From assembly GCA_964491915.1 (NCBI GenBank), contig CAZBHS010000004.1, forward strand, positions 62,001 through 126,000: 64,000 nucleotides of DNA. The letters run 5' to 3'. The DNA comes from JAHELQ01 sp964491915. Lineage in GTDB: Bacteria; Acidobacteriota; Aminicenantia; UBA2199. Shown here one piece after another: positions 53,623 through 63,050 of this stretch. The notes below the pieces were generated by a model. It did no database searches, was not told where the DNA came from, and saw nothing but the letters and a program-made list of their open reading frames with translations. The translations under genes and the position numbers were made by a program. The stretch's first letter is position 1; each line of letters starts with the position of its first letter.

Positions 53623-54269
53623 TATAGGCTCTCGTTGATGATTTCATAGACGCCCTGGATCGGCATGATCCTCTCGACGAAGAGGTTATTCTTGGTCTCT
53701 GATGTCATGAATACCAATTCCATTTCGTACGCTGAGTCACACTTCCTGAGGTTGGCCCGGATATAGCGGATGTTCAAGTCGAGCATCAATTTTTTGATTT
53801 CGATCATGAGGGCCGCGTTGTCCTCGATGCGGATGATATAGGCGTACATTTTTTTTTGCCGTTCCAGCATATCGGAGAGGGCGCGGAACATGCTCAAGAT
53901 GATGAGCACCAGAATGGCGACCAAAAAGGATGTGAAGTAATATCCGCTTCCCACGCCGATTCCGATGGCTGCCACGGTCCAGATGGTGGCGGCGGTGGTG
54001 AGGCCGTGCACCGCGAACCGGGCCTGGATGATGGCGCCGGCTCCCAAAAAACCGATGCCGCTGACAATCTGCGACGATAAACGGGCCGGGTCGCCGATAG
54101 TGGAGGTGGCGGCGATTTTGATGGACAAGATAGTTATAAAAGCGCTGCCTACGGCAATCAGAATATTGGTTCTGAGGCCCGCCTCTTTTTGGGAGAGTTC
54201 CCGTTCGAGGCCGACGATGCCACCCAAAATTGCCGCCAGGAAAATTTTTAATAGTATGTCATATTCCAT
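53622..54269 (-). CDS. MgtC/SapB-family membrane protein
   Basis: 215 residues: four hydrophobic helices with the family signatures GGIVGLERE, GLRTNILIAVGSA, GIGFLGAGAII and GLTTAATIW, then an ACT-like cytoplasmic domain (about 140-215). Family members affect Mg2+ or phosphate stress and ATP synthase; here only the family is certain. Confidence 0.9.
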   Translation of the reverse strand: MEYDILLKIFLAAILGGIVGLERELSQKEAGLRTNILIAVGSAFITILSIKIAATSTIGDPARLSSQIVSGIGFLGAGAIIQARFAVHGLTTAATIWTVAAIGIGVGSGYYFTSFLVAILVLIILSMFRALSDMLERQKKMYAYIIRIEDNAALMIEIKKLMLDLNIRYIRANLRKCDSAYEMELVFMTSETKNNLFVERIMPIQGVYEIINESL

Positions 54270-54293
54270 GTATCCCCTACCTTAAGAATGATT

Positions 54294-55202
54294 TTAACTG
54301 AAAATGTAGGCGATTGCAAAGATTATGGCTAAAAACAATGTATAGAAAGCGAAATATGGATTCTTCAAAAGCTTTTCCGGCTCTTCGGCTCCATCTATGT
54401 CCTGGAGGGATTTTTTGATGAACATCACCAAATATATCACGATGAAGGGGATGGAGTATAAAAAGGTGTTCAGTTTGGATTGGACGGCGAACATGGCGAA
54501 GAACGCCAGGAACATGACGGCGTTGAGGATCATGAATGAGACCAACATGCCCATGCTGTATTTTTTCAGCGACATCCGGTATCCAGCCGATTCTTCATCG
54601 GTGAGGAATTTTTTCTCCGCCACTCGTTTGCCCACCATCAGGAAGTTCCCGAATACCCACCAGGCCAGCAATAAAAAGACCGGCGGAAAGGGGGAGGTTA
54701 GGATGTACCAGCCCACCAGGAAGCGGATGGGGTTGTTGGCGGATTCGATGGTGGAGTCGAGAATCGGGATGTCTTTGACTCTGATGGGGGGGATGTTATA
54801 GATCATGCCCGCCACCAGAAGCGCCAGTAAACTCCACATGAAGTTGACGTTGAACACCAGGTGTCCGGCTGCGAAAGAGACTCCTACCAACACCAACCAG
54901 ATGAGCATCAGAATTCCGCGGCTAATTTCTCCGTTCACCAGCGGGCGGTGTTTTTTTGAGGGATGGAAGGCGTCGAACGGCGCGTCGGTGATTTCATTGA
55001 TAATATAGTTGGCGGTGGAGATGAACCAGGTCAATAGGAACCCCAAACACAATTTCAAAAGTGTCACCGGCAGATTGATGGTGGAGATGACGGTTCTATC
55101 CAATACCAATACGGCCACGAATCCGGGGATGATGGCCAGGCTCCGGGGCCAACGTTCCAATCTCAGTGCTTGTACGTAGTATTTAATTTTTTTTTCCGGC
55201 AT
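54294..55202 (-). CDS. UbiA-family prenyltransferase
   Basis: About 302 residues with eight to nine helices. The Mg-binding motif is NYIINEITDAPFDAFHPSKKHRP, in the style of decaprenyl-phosphate phosphoribosyltransferases (NDVFDxxxD in the standard form). Such enzymes place a prenyl or phosphoribosyl group on an acceptor. The frame starts at a TTG at 55220; the ATG at 55202 is used here. It overlaps the preceding methyltransferase gene by about 20 bases, so the two are translated together. Confidence 0.8.
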   Translation of the reverse strand: MPEKKIKYYVQALRLERWPRSLAIIPGFVAVLVLDRTVISTINLPVTLLKLCLGFLLTWFISTANYIINEITDAPFDAFHPSKKHRPLVNGEISRGILMLIWLVLVGVSFAAGHLVFNVNFMWSLLALLVAGMIYNIPPIRVKDIPILDSTIESANNPIRFLVGWYILTSPFPPVFLLLAWWVFGNFLMVGKRVAEKKFLTDEESAGYRMSLKKYSMGMLVSFMILNAVMFLAFFAMFAVQSKLNTFLYSIPFIVIYLVMFIKKSLQDIDGAEEPEKLLKNPYFAFYTLFLAIIFAIAYIFS

Positions 55203-56073
55203 AGATTTCCCATGAATCAAAAAATTGTAGCTTAAAGTTTATCTTTTTAAGGATTGTTTGTAAAGACTTTTTGTCGATTAAGGATGGGAAAATTCTCGTG
55301 GCCAGATAAAAGGCCGAGAAATTCCAGGTGTAGCGTTTCTTTTTGATGATTTCGAATCCGTGTTTTTCCAATAGGTGTTTGAGGGAATGAAGGTTGAAGA
55401 AATTGATGTGGGCGATGCGGTAATGCCACCAGCGTTTTCCCGCCAAACGGGAGGCCAGGCTGCCGATATCCGGCGTGACGATCACCAACAGGCCGCCGGG
55501 CTTGATAATGTTCGACACCCGCTTCATGAAGTCGTCGGGTTCCACTAAATGTTCGATGATATCGAGGCAGGTGACGGTCGAGAATTTCCGCGCGCCATCC
55601 AGATCTTCGATGGTGCCCTGCTCGATGTTGAGTCCATATAGGCGTTTTGCCTCCCGTACCAGGAATTCCGACGGCTCGAGGCCGGCGGCGTCGTATCCCA
55701 ATTGCAGGGCTTCATTCATGAAGATGCCGCTGGCGGCTCCGATATCCAACAGCGAGTTGTCGGGGGTAAAGATTGTGGACATCCGTTTGAGAATGGTTTT
55801 GAAATTTTTTCCGCGGCCTTCGGCTTCACTGGAGTATTCCTGGTCTTCCAATTGGGAATAAAATTCCACCACCGCGTCTTCATCGAGACTGGGATTGGAA
55901 AATACGAATGAGCATTCGTCGCATTGCTGGAAATTCCATCGCGAACCGTACCGGCTGTCGGTAATTTTGAAGTCCTCGGTCTTGAGGTTTCCGGGATCGA
56001 CGGTTCCCTCCATAAAGGAGGCGAAGTTTTTGGATCCGCAAACGGGACAGGCTGTTCTCTGTTTTAACTTCAT
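55183..56073 (-). CDS. SAM-dependent methyltransferase with N-terminal zinc ribbon
   Basis: 296 residues. A zinc ribbon (CPVCGSKN and CDECSFVF, about 9-60) precedes a class I methyltransferase domain with motif I LLDIGAASGIFM, motif II LEPSEF and post-motif LDIIEHLVEPDD. The combination recurs in sugar and polysaccharide C-methyltransferases or related lipid-pathway enzymes. Coupled to a UbiA-family gene, so both may modify a lipid or polyprenyl product (inference). Confidence 0.85.
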   Translation of the reverse strand: MKLKQRTACPVCGSKNFASFMEGTVDPGNLKTEDFKITDSRYGSRWNFQQCDECSFVFSNPSLDEDAVVEFYSQLEDQEYSSEAEGRGKNFKTILKRMSTIFTPDNSLLDIGAASGIFMNEALQLGYDAAGLEPSEFLVREAKRLYGLNIEQGTIEDLDGARKFSTVTCLDIIEHLVEPDDFMKRVSNIIKPGGLLVIVTPDIGSLASRLAGKRWWHYRIAHINFFNLHSLKHLLEKHGFEIIKKKRYTWNFSAFYLATRIFPSLIDKKSLQTILKKINFKLQFFDSWEIYAGKKN

Positions 56074-56138
56074 TGGCAGAATATAGCATAAATTTACTGT
56101 TTCTTAAAGGGCCACTTTAAATCGCTGTATTTTTTCGG

Positions 56139-56167
56139 TTGATTAGGGGGGGATTTTTGGATAAAAT
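56139..56167 (+). promoter_or_regulatory. Promoter of the PGK/ABC unit
   Basis: TTGATT at 56139-56144, 17-base G-rich spacer, TAAAAT at 56162-56167. Confidence 0.55.
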
Positions 56168-56213
56168 ACATTATGAAATGTAACACGATTTCTACAACAA
56201 TAATAGGGGACGT

Positions 56214-58607
56214 ATGACCATGAATTCCATTGATGATTATAAGTTTTCAGGAAAAAAAGTATTGATCCGTGTGGATTTTAATGTGCCGTTGAACGGGACG
56301 TTTGAGATAACGGACGACACTCGCATTGTTACCGCGGTTCCCACCATTCGCAAAATTTTGAGCGAAGGGGCCGCGTTAATTATTTTAACCCACCTGGGGC
56401 GCCCGAAAGGGAAAGTCAACGGCGATATGTCGCTAAAGCACATTCTTCCCCATCTTTCCCGGGTGTTGGGTCAAGATGTCCAATTCGCCCCCGATTGTAT
56501 CGGCGATGAGGCGAAAGAAATGGCTTCGCGGCTGAAAAGCGGCGAAATTTTGTTATTGGAAAACCTTCGCTTCCACCAGGAAGAAATGGATGGGGACGAG
56601 GATTTTGCCAGGCAATTGGCCGGTTTGGGCGATGTGTATGTAAATGACGCGTTCGGCACCGCGCACCGGGCCCACGCCTCCACAGCGACCATCGCTAAAT
56701 TCTTTCCCTATGACCGGATGTTCGGATATTTGGTGGAGAGTGAGATTCGTAACATCGACCGGGTGTTGAAAACCGCGAAGCCGCCGTTTACCGCTATATT
56801 GGGCGGTTCGAAGGTATCCACCAAGATTCATATCATCGAGGCGTTGCTTCAGAAGGTGGATAATTTGATTATCGGCGGGGGCATTGTCTATACCTTTGTC
56901 AAAGCCATGGGGGGAAACATCGGCAACTCTATTGTGGAGGATAGCTTTATCGATGTGGCTCTGAAAGTGATTGAATCGGCTAAAAAAAATAACGTAAAAC
57001 TTTATTTGCCCACAGATTGCGTTGTGGCGGACGGTTTTTCCAATGACGCCAACATCGAGCATTGCGAAATCGACAAGATCGAAGATGGTTGGTTGGGATT
57101 GGATATCGGTATCAAGTCCGCGGAAATGTTCGCCCGTGTTATCGAGGAGTCCAGCACTATATTATGGAACGGTCCGATGGGCGCTTTCGAGATGTCCCAT
57201 TTTTCCATGGGCACGATGCGGGTGGCGCTATCTGTTGCCCGGGCCACCGACAAGGGCGCATTTTCGTTAATCGGAGGGGGCGATTCAATCGCGGCGGTGA
57301 ACAAATACAACCTGGGCCACAAAATGAGTTATATCTCCACCGCCGGCGGGGCGCTTCTGGAATATATCGAGGGTAAAAAACTTCCGTCGATTCGCGCCAT
57401 CAAAGATACCTACTCTGTGGACGATTACAACTTCTACGGCAAACGGGCGTTGATGCGGGTGGATTTCAACGTTCCGCTGGATAACTCCTTTCGCATCACC
57501 GACGATACCCGGATTGTCACCGCCATTCCCACCATTCGCAAGGTGTTGGCCGATGGAGGCTCCGTCGTGATCCTTACGCATTTAGGTAGACCAAAAGGGG
57601 AACGCCGCGAAGATATGTCGCTCAAGCATATTGTTCCTCATTTGCAAAAATTGTTGGAGAGGGAGATCGTATTCGTGGATGATTGTATCGGTGAAGAGGC
57701 CTCGCGGGTGACGAAAAATCTCGAACCCGGGCAGGTGGTGGTGTTGGAAAACCTCCGTTTCCATAAGGAAGAGATGACGGACGATCCGGTATTCGCGGGA
57801 AAATTGGCCCAATATGGAGATGTATATATAAATAACGCGTTTGGGACCGCGCACCGGGCCCACGCCTCCACCTATTCGATCGCCCGCTTTTTCCCCAATG
57901 ACAAGATGCTGGGGTATTTGGTGGAGAGCGAAATGAATCATATCGACAAGGTGCTCAACAAAGCGTTGCCGCCCTTTACCGCCATTTTGGGCGGATCCAA
58001 GGTATCCACCAAGATTCATATCATCGAGGCGTTGCTGCGCAAAGTGGACAATCTGATTATCGGCGGCGGCGTTGTGTTCACCTTTGTCAAGGCCATGGGC
58101 GGCGATGTGGGTTCGTCGTTGGTGGAAGAAGACTATCTGGATGTGGCGTTGCGGGTCGTGGATCTGGCGAAGAAAAACAATGTGAAATTGGTTTTGCCCT
58201 TTGATTGCGTCATCGCCGACAAGCTGGACAATGATGCCGCCATTGCCCATTGTGAAATTGACAAAATCAAAGCCGGCTGGATGGGACTCGATATCGGCAT
58301 CAAATCCGCCGAACAAATGAGTAAAGTAATTGAGCGGTCCGGTTCTATTCTCTGGAACGGGCCGATGGGTCTGTTCGAGATGCCCCATTTCGCGATGGGT
58401 ACTCTCAAGATCGCCATGGCGGTTTCCCGGGCAACGGACAGGGGCGCGTATTCGCTGATCGGCGGCGGAGACACAATCGCGGCGGTGAACAAGTTCACCC
58501 TGGGGCACAAGATGAGCTATGTATCCACCGCAGGCGGAGCGTTGCTGGAGTATATCGAAGGAAAAGAACTTCCCAGCATCAAGGCCATCCGCCGCAAAGA
58601 TTTTTGA
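56214..58607 (+). CDS. pgk: Tandem fusion of two phosphoglycerate kinases
   Basis: 797 residues, two complete PGK copies joined head to tail near residue 400. Each has the full set of signatures: VDFNVP, DDTRIV, HLGRPKG, ENLRFH, FGTAHRAHAS, ILGGSKVSTK, WNGPMG, IGGGD(S/T)IAAV. A normal PGK is about 395-415 residues. Copy 2 has NNAFG in place of NDAFG. The DNA of the two halves is visibly similar, so the duplication is not ancient or is maintained by conversion. PGK makes ATP and 3-phosphoglycerate. An ATG at 56220, 9 bases after AGGGGA, is an alternative start. Confidence 0.95.
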   Translation: MTMNSIDDYKFSGKKVLIRVDFNVPLNGTFEITDDTRIVTAVPTIRKILSEGAALIILTHLGRPKGKVNGDMSLKHILPHLSRVLGQDVQFAPDCIGDEAKEMASRLKSGEILLLENLRFHQEEMDGDEDFARQLAGLGDVYVNDAFGTAHRAHASTATIAKFFPYDRMFGYLVESEIRNIDRVLKTAKPPFTAILGGSKVSTKIHIIEALLQKVDNLIIGGGIVYTFVKAMGGNIGNSIVEDSFIDVALKVIESAKKNNVKLYLPTDCVVADGFSNDANIEHCEIDKIEDGWLGLDIGIKSAEMFARVIEESSTILWNGPMGAFEMSHFSMGTMRVALSVARATDKGAFSLIGGGDSIAAVNKYNLGHKMSYISTAGGALLEYIEGKKLPSIRAIKDTYSVDDYNFYGKRALMRVDFNVPLDNSFRITDDTRIVTAIPTIRKVLADGGSVVILTHLGRPKGERREDMSLKHIVPHLQKLLEREIVFVDDCIGEEASRVTKNLEPGQVVVLENLRFHKEEMTDDPVFAGKLAQYGDVYINNAFGTAHRAHASTYSIARFFPNDKMLGYLVESEMNHIDKVLNKALPPFTAILGGSKVSTKIHIIEALLRKVDNLIIGGGVVFTFVKAMGGDVGSSLVEEDYLDVALRVVDLAKKNNVKLVLPFDCVIADKLDNDAAIAHCEIDKIKAGWMGLDIGIKSAEQMSKVIERSGSILWNGPMGLFEMPHFAMGTLKIAMAVSRATDRGAYSLIGGGDTIAAVNKFTLGHKMSYVSTAGGALLEYIEGKELPSIKAIRRKDF

Positions 58608-58640
58608 CAATGGCGATGGGAATGATTGGGGACATGCTAT

Positions 58641-59549
58641 ATGGGTAGCGTCATCGAGACCTCCTCGCTCACCAAATATTACCCCGGCGGGGTGATTGGC
58701 GTCGCAGATTTATCGCTGTCGGTAAAGAGCGGCGAGATATATGGTTTTTTAGGCAGCAACGGCGCCGGCAAGACCACAACCATCCGCTTGCTCTTGAATT
58801 TGCTGTTCCCCGCTTCCGGGAGCGCGAAAATATTTGGGCTGGATGTGGTGAAGGGGCATCTGGATATCAGCCGGAGAATCGGCTATTTGCCAAGCGCGGT
58901 TCGTCCGTTCAAACATCTGAGCGGCGGTGATTTTCTGGATTATATGGGGTCGTTTTATCCTTCCGTAGATGTGGACGTACGCAAGCGTCTGTTGGAGCGG
59001 TTCGAGTTTGGAGCGGAGGATTTGAAGCGGAAGGTCAAAGATTATTCCTCCGGTATGGCCCGGAAGATCGCCATCATCCAGGCTTTCCAGCACAATCCTG
59101 AATTGGTGGTGTTGGACGAGCCCACCGAAGGGTTGGATCCGGTGATGCAACACCGGTTTTATCAATTGCTTCGGGAATTCCGGCAAAACGGCGGTACCGT
59201 GTTTATCTCGTCCCATCATTTGCGGGAGGTGGAGAGGGTGTGCCAACGCGCCGCCATTATTCGCAACGGGAGGTTGGTGACGGTCGAAACAGTTCAGCAT
59301 CTTCTGGAACGGATGGCGCCTATGATTTACGTTACGTTTAGCGAGCCTGTCCCAAAGGAACAACTGCTCGACGAGGCCTGGGAGATCACCGAACTAAACG
59401 GGCGGGGGCTGACCGCCCGGCTTACCGGCGATATCAACCGGGTGGTGCGTTTGCTGGGGCGTTTTCAGTTGAAGAACCTGTCGTTGCCTTCCTTAAGTTT
59501 GGAAGATGTGTTTCTCAGCTATTACCGGGAGGAAAACAATGGGGGGTAA
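58641..59549 (+). CDS. ABC transporter ATP-binding protein
   Basis: 302 residues from the ATG at 58641. Walker A GSNGAGKTT, Q-loop LPSAVRPFK, a diverged signature DYSSGMARKIAI, Walker B LVVLDEPTEG and switch His SSHHLREVE. It is the nucleotide-binding half of a two-gene ABC-2 exporter; the permease start overlaps its stop by 11 bases. The cargo cannot be told. Confidence 0.92.
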   Translation: MGSVIETSSLTKYYPGGVIGVADLSLSVKSGEIYGFLGSNGAGKTTTIRLLLNLLFPASGSAKIFGLDVVKGHLDISRRIGYLPSAVRPFKHLSGGDFLDYMGSFYPSVDVDVRKRLLERFEFGAEDLKRKVKDYSSGMARKIAIIQAFQHNPELVVLDEPTEGLDPVMQHRFYQLLREFRQNGGTVFISSHHLREVERVCQRAAIIRNGRLVTVETVQHLLERMAPMIYVTFSEPVPKEQLLDEAWEITELNGRGLTARLTGDINRVVRLLGRFQLKNLSLPSLSLEDVFLSYYREENNGG

Positions 59550-60351
59550 TATCCATCTGAATCATTCGATCAGGGCGTTGTGGAAGAAAACGATCCTGCT
59601 GGGGGTCGTTTTGTTCGTGTTTGAGCTCTTGTTTGTCTTGACGGCGCAATCGGCATCCATCAAAGCGGATATGGTAACGGATTTGGACCGTATGCCGCCG
59701 GTGGTGGAGAAGATGCTGGGCCAGGGATTCGGCGAAGTCATTCTGAAATATGGGATTCTGACCTTCGGTTTCATTCATCCCTTTACGTTTGTGCCGTTTA
59801 TTCTTTTGATTTTTATCGCTATTTCCCAGATGTTGACATCCGATCTATCGAGCGGCGGCATCGGATTTTTGTTGAGCCGGCCGTTATCCAGACGACGGAT
59901 TTTTTTCAATATGGGGGTCGTGATTTGGGCCGGTTTGGCGTTGCTCGCGTTTTTTTTGTTTTTGGCGCCCTATTTCGGAATTTTATTCTTCTTGAAGCAA
60001 CCTCTGGCCGCGGCCCCATTCGTGAATCTGGCGGGCAATCTTTTTGTGATGATGTTACTGGTTTCCGGCTATATCGCTGTATTCGCCGCCATCTCCGATT
60101 CCGGAAAGAAGCTCTTTACCTATTCCGGAGTGGTGATTCTTCTCTTCTACTTAATTGAATTGGCGGCGCCGCTTTGGAAACCGCTGGAATGGCTGGCGCC
60201 CGTCAATCCATTCTCTTACTACCGTCCCATTCCATTGCTGATGGGGCAACGGATCGAGGGGCTGACCGCCGCCTCCCTTGTGATGGCCAGCGCCGCACTA
60301 TATATTATAGCCGCCCAATTATTTCACCGGCGCGATATCTCAAGTGGTTAG
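59539..60351 (+). CDS. ABC-2-type permease
   Basis: 270 residues with six hydrophobic helices; GGGAGG lies 6 bases upstream of the ATG at 59539. Helix one is followed by a periplasmic loop with MPPVVEKMLG, and a middle helix pair begins after SSGGIGFLLSRPLSRRRIF, typical of ABC-2 permeases. The last 12 bases overlap the convergent third PGK-like gene. Confidence 0.85.
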   Translation: MGGNIHLNHSIRALWKKTILLGVVLFVFELLFVLTAQSASIKADMVTDLDRMPPVVEKMLGQGFGEVILKYGILTFGFIHPFTFVPFILLIFIAISQMLTSDLSSGGIGFLLSRPLSRRRIFFNMGVVIWAGLALLAFFLFLAPYFGILFFLKQPLAAAPFVNLAGNLFVMMLLVSGYIAVFAAISDSGKKLFTYSGVVILLFYLIELAAPLWKPLEWLAPVNPFSYYRPIPLLMGQRIEGLTAASLVMASAALYIIAAQLFHRRDISSG

Positions 60352-61644
60352 TTTTTGGTTTGCCAACGCTTCGACCGGTTTAAGGCCCAATGGGGTTCCA
60401 GCTTCTATGGCTTTGAGAACCGCGCCGCCTCCGGTGAAAATATAGTACTTGGGGCTATCCAGAGCGGCGATATAGAGTCCCGGGAGTAAACGCTTCAATT
60501 CCTGCATGGTGTCTCCGCCGCCGTATAGTTTAACCGCATCGGGATTTTGGTCTGTTATGCTGTCGAGGGCGATGGTACCTTCGTTGAAGTGCGGGGTGTA
60601 ACCCATGACGGCATTGACAAAAATAGTGCGGGCGTTCATGAATATGGAGCGGACTGAGGATTCATCGAATGATTCGGCCGCCACATCCAGCACGTAGTTT
60701 AATTGTTGGCCCGATTTGAGATCGCCGATATGGTGGGAGCGGTGTTTGCCGTCGATTTTGCCCTCGATGGTGTCGGATTCCACAATATATGGTAATTCAA
60801 TGATTTTTCCCGGGAAGTCGTTGGCGAATGCAACGAATTGCTTGGCGGATTTCAGGTCTTCGGGAGAAATACCTTTGATGGAGATTCCGTATTTTGCGCA
60901 TAAATAGGCATTGTAAATCACTCCGCCTAAAACCAGCGCGTCCGCTTTTTCCACCAGGGCGAACAGGGACGCGATTTTGGTGTCGAATTTGGATCCCGCC
61001 ACCACAGCCACAAAGGGAGATTCCGGATTGTAAATTCGTTGCAGATTGGCGATCTCTTTTTGCATCAAGAAACCGGCGTAGGAGGGTAGGTGTGCGGTGA
61101 GGCCGATGGTGGATGTGTGCGGTTGCCACGATCCGAACGCGTCGTTGACAAATATGTCCGCCAAACCCGCCAATTGATGCCCCAACCGGGCGGAAGTCTC
61201 TCCGCCGGATTCTTCGCCGGTAAACCATCTGGTGTTAGGCAGGTAGATTCCGTCGATCTTCCCCTGGTTCAGTTCTTTGAGCATGTGATTGATGGAGGTT
61301 TCGATGCCGGCGTATCCATGCTCCGGTTGGTGGTGAAAATCCGGCACCTTGAATGTGATATGCAATTTGTTCTGAAGGTAATCGACAATCGGTTGCACCG
61401 ACGTATCACCGGAGATATTGATATGGCCGGTTTTTTTATTTCTTGGTCTCCCCACATGAGTCATCAAGATCACCCGCCCGCCCCGGGCGTTTATATAATA
61501 AAGGGTGCCGATGGTGGCGTCGATCCGGTAAGGATCATGGATCAATCCCTTTTTTACCACGTTATGATCGACCCTGACCAGGACGGTTTTACCCTTGAGG
61601 TCCGCGTCCTGAAGCAACGGATATTGAATGCTTTTAAATGTCAT
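60340..61644 (-). CDS. Divergent phosphoglycerate-kinase homologue
   Basis: 434 residues, PGK fold throughout but with changes at key sites. VDFNVP is VDHNVV; NLRFH is NTRWF; the loop usually containing HRAHAS is SWQPHTST, so the substrate-binding Arg is missing; WNGPMG is VNAVMG. GSKFDTK and YGGGDT remain. It may have lower or altered activity beside the complete double PGK. AAGGAG lies 8 bases upstream of the start. It is divergent from gap. Confidence 0.85.
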   Translation of the reverse strand: MTFKSIQYPLLQDADLKGKTVLVRVDHNVVKKGLIHDPYRIDATIGTLYYINARGGRVILMTHVGRPRNKKTGHINISGDTSVQPIVDYLQNKLHITFKVPDFHHQPEHGYAGIETSINHMLKELNQGKIDGIYLPNTRWFTGEESGGETSARLGHQLAGLADIFVNDAFGSWQPHTSTIGLTAHLPSYAGFLMQKEIANLQRIYNPESPFVAVVAGSKFDTKIASLFALVEKADALVLGGVIYNAYLCAKYGISIKGISPEDLKSAKQFVAFANDFPGKIIELPYIVESDTIEGKIDGKHRSHHIGDLKSGQQLNYVLDVAAESFDESSVRSIFMNARTIFVNAVMGYTPHFNEGTIALDSITDQNPDAVKLYGGGDTMQELKRLLPGLYIAALDSPKYYIFTGGGAVLKAIEAGTPLGLKPVEALANQKLTT

Positions 61645-61777
61645 GATGATTACTCCTTAATTGGTCGTGTAATCTCCCCGGAATTTATAACAGAATGTCG
61701 CGTGAAAATCAATGCGTATCGGATAAATCGATAGTGTGCACTTTATTGTTAAAATAGGAAAAAAAATGACAAAATGG

Positions 61778-61806
61778 TTGCAAAGACCCTTGGACTATGT
61801 TAATTT
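61778..61806 (+). promoter_or_regulatory. Candidate promoter of gap
   Basis: TTGCAA at 61778-61783, 17-base spacer, TAATTT at 61801-61806. Confidence 0.45.
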
Positions 61807-61834
61807 TAATTTTCTTTGTTTGGAGGTATTTACA

Positions 61835-62842
61835 ATGAGTTTTAGAGTCGCTGTGAATGGGTTTGGGAGGATAGGCAGGAATTTTCTGAGGACCAGTATC
61901 GATCAAGACCAATTTGAGATCGTGGCAATCAATGATATCACCTCTGCCGGCACTCTTGCCCATCTATTGAAATATGATAGCATCTTTGGGAAGTTTGAAA
62001 AAGATATTATTGTCTCAGAGGCGAATGCCAGCATTGTGGTGGATGGTAAAGAGATTAAAGTGTTTTCCGAACGGGATCCTGAAAATCTTCCCTGGAAAGA
62101 ATTGGGGATCGATTTAGTGGTTGAGGCCACCGGGATTTTCCGCAAACGGGATGACGCGTCGAAACATCTTAAAGCCGGAGCCCGGAAAGTCATCATTTCC
62201 GCCCCCGCTACTGATCCTGATATCACTATTGTGATGGGAGTTAATGATAGCCAGTATGATCATGAAAATCACCACATTATTTCGAATGCCTCCTGCACAA
62301 CCAATTGTGTCGCTCCCGTGGCCAAGGTATTGAACGACAATTTCAAAATTGTCAAGGGAAATATGACCACGATTCATTCCTACACCAATGACCAACGAAT
62401 CCTGGATCTTCCCCATAAAGACCTGCGTCGCGCCAGGGCCGCCGCCGTCAGCATGATTCCCACATCCACCGGAGCCGCAAAAGCGATTGGGCTGGTGATT
62501 CCTGAATTGTCCGGGAAAATAAGCGGTAGCGCTATTCGAGTCCCCACGCCGGATGTTTCATTGGTGGATTTGGTCGTCGCTCTGGAAAAGTCCACGGACG
62601 AAGACCAATTGAAGAGACTCTTCAAAGAGGCGTCCGAACATGAATTGAAAGGTGTGTTGGCATATACCGAGGAACCGCTGGTTTCATGCGACTTTATCGG
62701 AAATGACTTGTCGTCTATCGTTGACGGCCAATTTGTCACCGCTATCGGTGGAGATATGGTGAAGGTATTGGCCTGGTACGACAATGAATGGGGGTATTCC
62801 TGCAGGATCCGCGATCTAATCGTCAAGATCGCCGGTTTTTGA
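61835..62842 (+). CDS. gap: Glyceraldehyde-3-phosphate dehydrogenase
   Basis: 335 residues. NAD-binding NGFGRIGRN near the N-terminus, catalytic Cys154 in SNASCTTNCVAP, then the TTIHSYTNDQR segment. The frame extends back to a GTG at 61736, but GGAGG (61822-61826) and the family start MSFRVAVNGFG fix the ATG at 61835. It makes 1,3-bisphosphoglycerate, the substrate of the PGKs nearby, and heads the gap, small gene, tpiA, secG unit. Confidence 0.97.
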   Translation: MSFRVAVNGFGRIGRNFLRTSIDQDQFEIVAINDITSAGTLAHLLKYDSIFGKFEKDIIVSEANASIVVDGKEIKVFSERDPENLPWKELGIDLVVEATGIFRKRDDASKHLKAGARKVIISAPATDPDITIVMGVNDSQYDHENHHIISNASCTTNCVAPVAKVLNDNFKIVKGNMTTIHSYTNDQRILDLPHKDLRRARAAAVSMIPTSTGAAKAIGLVIPELSGKISGSAIRVPTPDVSLVDLVVALEKSTDEDQLKRLFKEASEHELKGVLAYTEEPLVSCDFIGNDLSSIVDGQFVTAIGGDMVKVLAWYDNEWGYSCRIRDLIVKIAGF

Positions 62843-62844
62843 TA

Positions 62845-63033
62845 ATGGCGGATTATTCAACGAATAACCCGAAGAAACCTCTGGATCCCAAAGCCGCGCT
62901 GGTACTTGGCGGTAGGACTCCAACCAAAACCTTGCCGGATAGATGGACCTCGATATTGGGAAGAAAAAGAGGTTATCTCCAACGAATGGACCATATAGCC
63001 GAGAATCTGGAAGGTATGCAGGGGTATAATTAA
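62845..63033 (+). CDS. Small conserved-position protein between gap and tpiA
   Basis: 62 residues, basic, with a Pro/Lys-rich first half and an amphipathic second half. The ATG follows the gap stop by two bases, so it is probably translated by coupling. I cannot name a family. It may be a regulatory or accessory peptide of the glycolytic operon, or a spurious frame. Confidence 0.5.
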   Translation: MADYSTNNPKKPLDPKAALVLGGRTPTKTLPDRWTSILGRKRGYLQRMDHIAENLEGMQGYN

Positions 63034-63050
63034 AAACAAGATAGGTGATT

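Noticed and set aside
61736..61834. 33-codon N-terminal extension of gap
   Set aside because: The internal ATG has GGAGG at the right distance and matches the family N-terminus; the extension does not.
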